A stretch of DNA of 14,071 bases from Candidatus Woesearchaeota archaeon (lineage in GTDB: Archaea; Nanobdellota; Nanobdellia; SCGC-AAA011-G17; GW2011-AR20), in the NCBI GenBank assembly GCA_018302885.1, contig JAGVZC010000014.1, positions 1-14,071 on the forward strand, given 5' to 3'. Below, one piece after another: positions 12,131 to 14,071 of the stretch. Below the pieces are notes generated by a model. It had not been told where the DNA came from. It saw only the letters and a list, made by a program, of their open reading frames with translations, and made no database searches. Made by a program: the position numbers and the translations under genes. Positions within the stretch are counted from its first letter, which is position 1, and each line of letters begins with the position of its first letter.

Positions 12131-13045
12131 ATGAAACTTAAAAATCCGTTTATTCTTGCACCAATGGCAAACTATTCTGATTTGGCTTTTAGGTTGTTAT
12201 GCAGAAAATATGGGGCATCTTTAGCATATACAGAGCAGGTTTCTGCAATTGCATTATCAAAAGAGAACAGAAAAACTCTCAGTATGATAAAAACCTGCAG
12301 GGAAGACAAGCCGATATCCTTGCAGTTAAGCGGAAGAGATAAGGAGACTCTGTTAAAAGTAATTAAAAAATATGAAGAGAATTATGATTACATTGACTTG
12401 AACTTTGGATGCCCATCAAAGAAAATTGTCAATTGCGGTTACGGATCTGCATTATTAAAAGAAAAAGAATATGTTGGGGAATTGCTTGAATATTTATCTT
12501 CGAACATGAAAAGGCCATTGACAATCAAGATGAGATCTGGTTTTAAGAGAAATGAATCTCTAGAATTGGTAAAAATTATGGAAGATTATGTGGATGCAAT
12601 TGCAATACATGCAAGAACAAGAGAGCAGGGTTATACTGGAAAAGCCGACTGGAATATAATAAAGGAAGTAAAGGAGAATGTTTCAATACCCATAATTGGC
12701 AATGGAGATATTACAAGTCCTGAAAAAGCAGTTGAAATGCTGGAATACACAAAATGTGATTATGTAATGATTGGAAGAGCAGCTCTGGGAAATCCATTTA
12801 TCTTTGAGCAGTGCAATGATTATCACAAGAATGAAAAATACAAAAAATATTCTCTGGAAGAAAAAAAAGAGATATTCTTTGATTATTATAAATTATTGAA
12901 GAAATATGATTTGCTTAATTTAGGATTATTCAAGGGGCAAGCTTTGGAATTCTTTAAAGGATACAAGGGAAGCAAGGAGGTTAAAAGCAAAATAGTTGTT
13001 TCAAGGGATATAAATGAAATAATAGAAATAGTTAAAAGTTTTTAG
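12131..13045 (+). CDS. tRNA-dihydrouridine synthase (Dus family)
   Basis: FMN-dependent TIM-barrel enzyme that reduces uridines in the tRNA D-loop. The 304-aa protein begins with the barrel strand FILAPMANYSDLAFRLL (7-23). NFGCPSKKIV (91-100) carries the family's catalytic Cys94, IKMRSGF (131-137) holds the flavin-contacting Lys, and IHARTREQGYTGKADW, IPIIGNGDI and YVMIGRAALGNPFIF form the later barrel and phosphate-binding segments. A short helical C-terminal domain follows. Which uridine it modifies cannot be told. It follows the initiator tRNA gene by 88 nt on the same strand, probably with its own promoter. Confidence 0.95.
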   Translation: MKLKNPFILAPMANYSDLAFRLLCRKYGASLAYTEQVSAIALSKENRKTLSMIKTCREDKPISLQLSGRDKETLLKVIKKYEENYDYIDLNFGCPSKKIVNCGYGSALLKEKEYVGELLEYLSSNMKRPLTIKMRSGFKRNESLELVKIMEDYVDAIAIHARTREQGYTGKADWNIIKEVKENVSIPIIGNGDITSPEKAVEMLEYTKCDYVMIGRAALGNPFIFEQCNDYHKNEKYKKYSLEEKKEIFFDYYKLLKKYDLLNLGLFKGQALEFFKGYKGSKEVKSKIVVSRDINEIIEIVKSF

Positions 13046-13060
13046 GTTATATTGGGTTGT

Positions 13061-13432
13061 ATGGTAAATCTTAACTCTGATAAAGGTCATGATAATTATA
13101 TATTTTATTCTTCGAGAATAAAAACTCCTAAGTCTGAAGAATTGATTGATCTAAAAATTTTTGTTGCTTTATTTGGAAATTCTGGGAACGTGAATTTTCA
13201 AGCTAATTATTCTGAGGATTCTAGGGGGGTGTACTTTGAGATAATATATTCCGTAAAAAAGGTTAGGGGTAAGAATGGATTTAAATATAAATTTAAATTG
13301 GAAGAAGGAAGTGAAGACTCTTCTGCGAGATTAAAAGATTTTATTGCTAAAAATTCAATTGAATGTAATTCCCAAAGTGATGAATGGAAAACTGCCAAAG
13401 ATTTGGTTGAAAGATTGAAGTCAGAAGGATAG
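13061..13432 (+). CDS. Hypothetical protein, about 123 aa
   Basis: Not recognised. The ATG at 13061 gives 123 aa; the frame can also be opened three codons earlier at a TTG (13052). The protein is polar and soluble-looking, with a probable beta-rich first half (YIFYSSRIKTP, LKIFVALFGNSGNVNFQANY, GVYFEIIYSVKKV) and a helical end (ARLKDFIAKN, EWKTAKDLVERLKSEG). It has two Cys with the TTG start and one with the ATG start, and no membrane segment or known motif. It lies 15 nt after the Dus stop and 30 nt before the RNase HII gene, all on the plus strand, so co-transcription with either is possible. Confidence 0.7.
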   Translation: MVNLNSDKGHDNYIFYSSRIKTPKSEELIDLKIFVALFGNSGNVNFQANYSEDSRGVYFEIIYSVKKVRGKNGFKYKFKLEEGSEDSSARLKDFIAKNSIECNSQSDEWKTAKDLVERLKSEG

Positions 13433-13462
13433 TTTTATTAATTTCTTCATTTTATTAGGAAC

Positions 13463-14071
13463 ATGTCAACAATATGTGGGATTGATGAGGCGGGCAGAGG
13501 TCCGGTGATTGGACCTATGGTGATCACTGGAATTTTGATAGATGAAAAAGATCTTGATAAACTGAAAAATATAAAAGTGAGGGATTCTAAATTATTAACT
13601 CCAAAGCAAAGGGAATTCTTATACAAGGAAATAAAAAAGATAATCATAAAAGAAAAAACAATAATTATTTCACATAATGAAATTGATGACGCATTGAATT
13701 CTGAAGAATTAAATTTAAATAAGTTAGAGGCAATAAAAACTGCAATGATAATAAATTTTCTAAAACCTGAAAAGGTTACAATAGATTGCCCTTCCGTGAA
13801 TATTAAGTCATACGTTGATTACTTAAAGAATTTTCTAAAATACGAGCCTAAAATAAAAGCAGAGCATAAGGCAGATTACAAGTATTGCGAGGTTTCTGCA
13901 GCCTCAATAATAGCAAAGGTGACAAGGGACGCTGAAATAGAAAAGCTAAAGAAAAAACATAATGTGGATTTTGGTTCTGGATATCCTTCAGATCCGATAA
14001 CTCAGGAATTCCTGAAAAAGAATTACAGTAAATATGATTTCTTCAGAAAAACATGGTCATCTTATAAGAGA
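13463..14071 (+). CDS. rnhB: Ribonuclease HII (partial, cut by the window edge)
   Basis: 203 codons are open to the last base with no stop, so the gene runs off the right end; typical archaeal RNase HII is about 205-230 aa, so little is missing. It cleaves the RNA strand of RNA-DNA hybrids and single embedded ribonucleotides. Catalytic acidic residues are visible: D8 and E9 in GIDEAGRGPVIGP, D108 in TIDCPS and D137 in AEHKADYKYCEV, the last followed by SAASIIAKVTRD. The basic C-terminal region includes GSGYPSDPIT. The ATG at 13463 is directly preceded by TTAGGAAC, only a weak ribosome site, and AT-rich sequence further upstream could hold a TATA box. Confidence 0.95.
   Translation, partial: MSTICGIDEAGRGPVIGPMVITGILIDEKDLDKLKNIKVRDSKLLTPKQREFLYKEIKKIIIKEKTIIISHNEIDDALNSEELNLNKLEAIKTAMIINFLKPEKVTIDCPSVNIKSYVDYLKNFLKYEPKIKAEHKADYKYCEVSAASIIAKVTRDAEIEKLKKKHNVDFGSGYPSDPITQEFLKKNYSKYDFFRKTWSSYKR

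Noticed and set aside
13207..13647. Minus-strand open frames opposite the hypothetical protein and rnhB
   Set aside because: Antisense to RNase HII motifs and to the plus-strand frame at 13061; no independent support.
1..14071. CRISPR arrays, insertion sequences, long direct repeats
   Set aside because: None seen. The only repeated element found outside genes is the 12-15-bp motif described in the findings.

Overview
This window looks like the genome of an AT-rich archaeon, most likely a DPANN lineage of the Woesearchaeota/Pacearchaeota type. That placement is inferred from gene content and was not tested by a tree. The archaeal signs are an initiator tRNA carrying bulge-helix-bulge introns and no encoded CCA, an archaeal-style RNase HII, TATA boxes about 25-27 nt before several start codons (leaderless genes), 4-nt ATGA gene overlaps, and a membrane-tethered winged-helix regulator. 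The aspartyl-tRNA synthetase, in contrast, has bacterial sequence signatures and lacks the usual bacterial insertion domain.

Layout. Positions 1-138 hold the aspS promoter, then aspS (139-1503). Convergent to it is a very AT-rich reading frame (1517-2659, minus strand) that resembles the central part of GlnD/GlnE-like nucleotidyltransferases followed by LRV-like repeats. Its N-terminus is missing and it looks like a gene remnant. From 8286 down to 2728, all on the minus strand, is a tightly packed set of eleven genes: a Met/Gly-rich membrane protein, a membrane-anchored cupredoxin, a 42-aa one-helix protein, a 45-aa TRASH-like metal-binding protein, a 71-72-aa HMA copper chaperone, a CopA-type Cu+ ATPase, a 32-aa cysteine-rich peptide, a CuA-motif lipoprotein, a DoxX protein, a MauE-like DoxX protein with a CxC motif, and a membrane-anchored DsbA-like thioredoxin with CPYC. 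Three of these genes are under 50 codons.

To the right are a divergently transcribed HhH-GPD DNA glycosylase (8389-9345), a peptidase-S51-like protein (9335-9964, minus), a two-helix membrane winged-helix regulator with two Cys in its loop (10083-10565), and a two-gene operon of a Cys-rich membrane protein and a PDZ-less HtrA-like protease (11889-10562, minus). Then come the initiator tRNA-Met gene (11928-12042), a tRNA-dihydrouridine synthase (12131-13045), a hypothetical protein (13061-13432), and RNase HII running off the right edge (13463-14071).

How the parts may work together. The eleven-gene cluster reads as one copper-handling system: cytosolic capture (HMA, TRASH and Cys-rich peptides), export (CopA), and extracytoplasmic binding (cupredoxin, CuA lipoprotein). 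A thiol-redox branch (DoxX, MauE-like, DsbA-like) could keep the CuA and cupredoxin cysteines in the right redox state. A 14-bp palindrome lies just upstream of the cluster's TATA box. A 15-bp element is shared between the region before the Cys-rich peptide gene and the region before the membrane regulator gene, which makes that regulator a candidate for controlling the cluster. The second highlight is the initiator tRNA: two introns (27 nt at position 29/30 and 13 nt at 37/38), the first cutting through the three G-C pairs that define initiator tRNAs.
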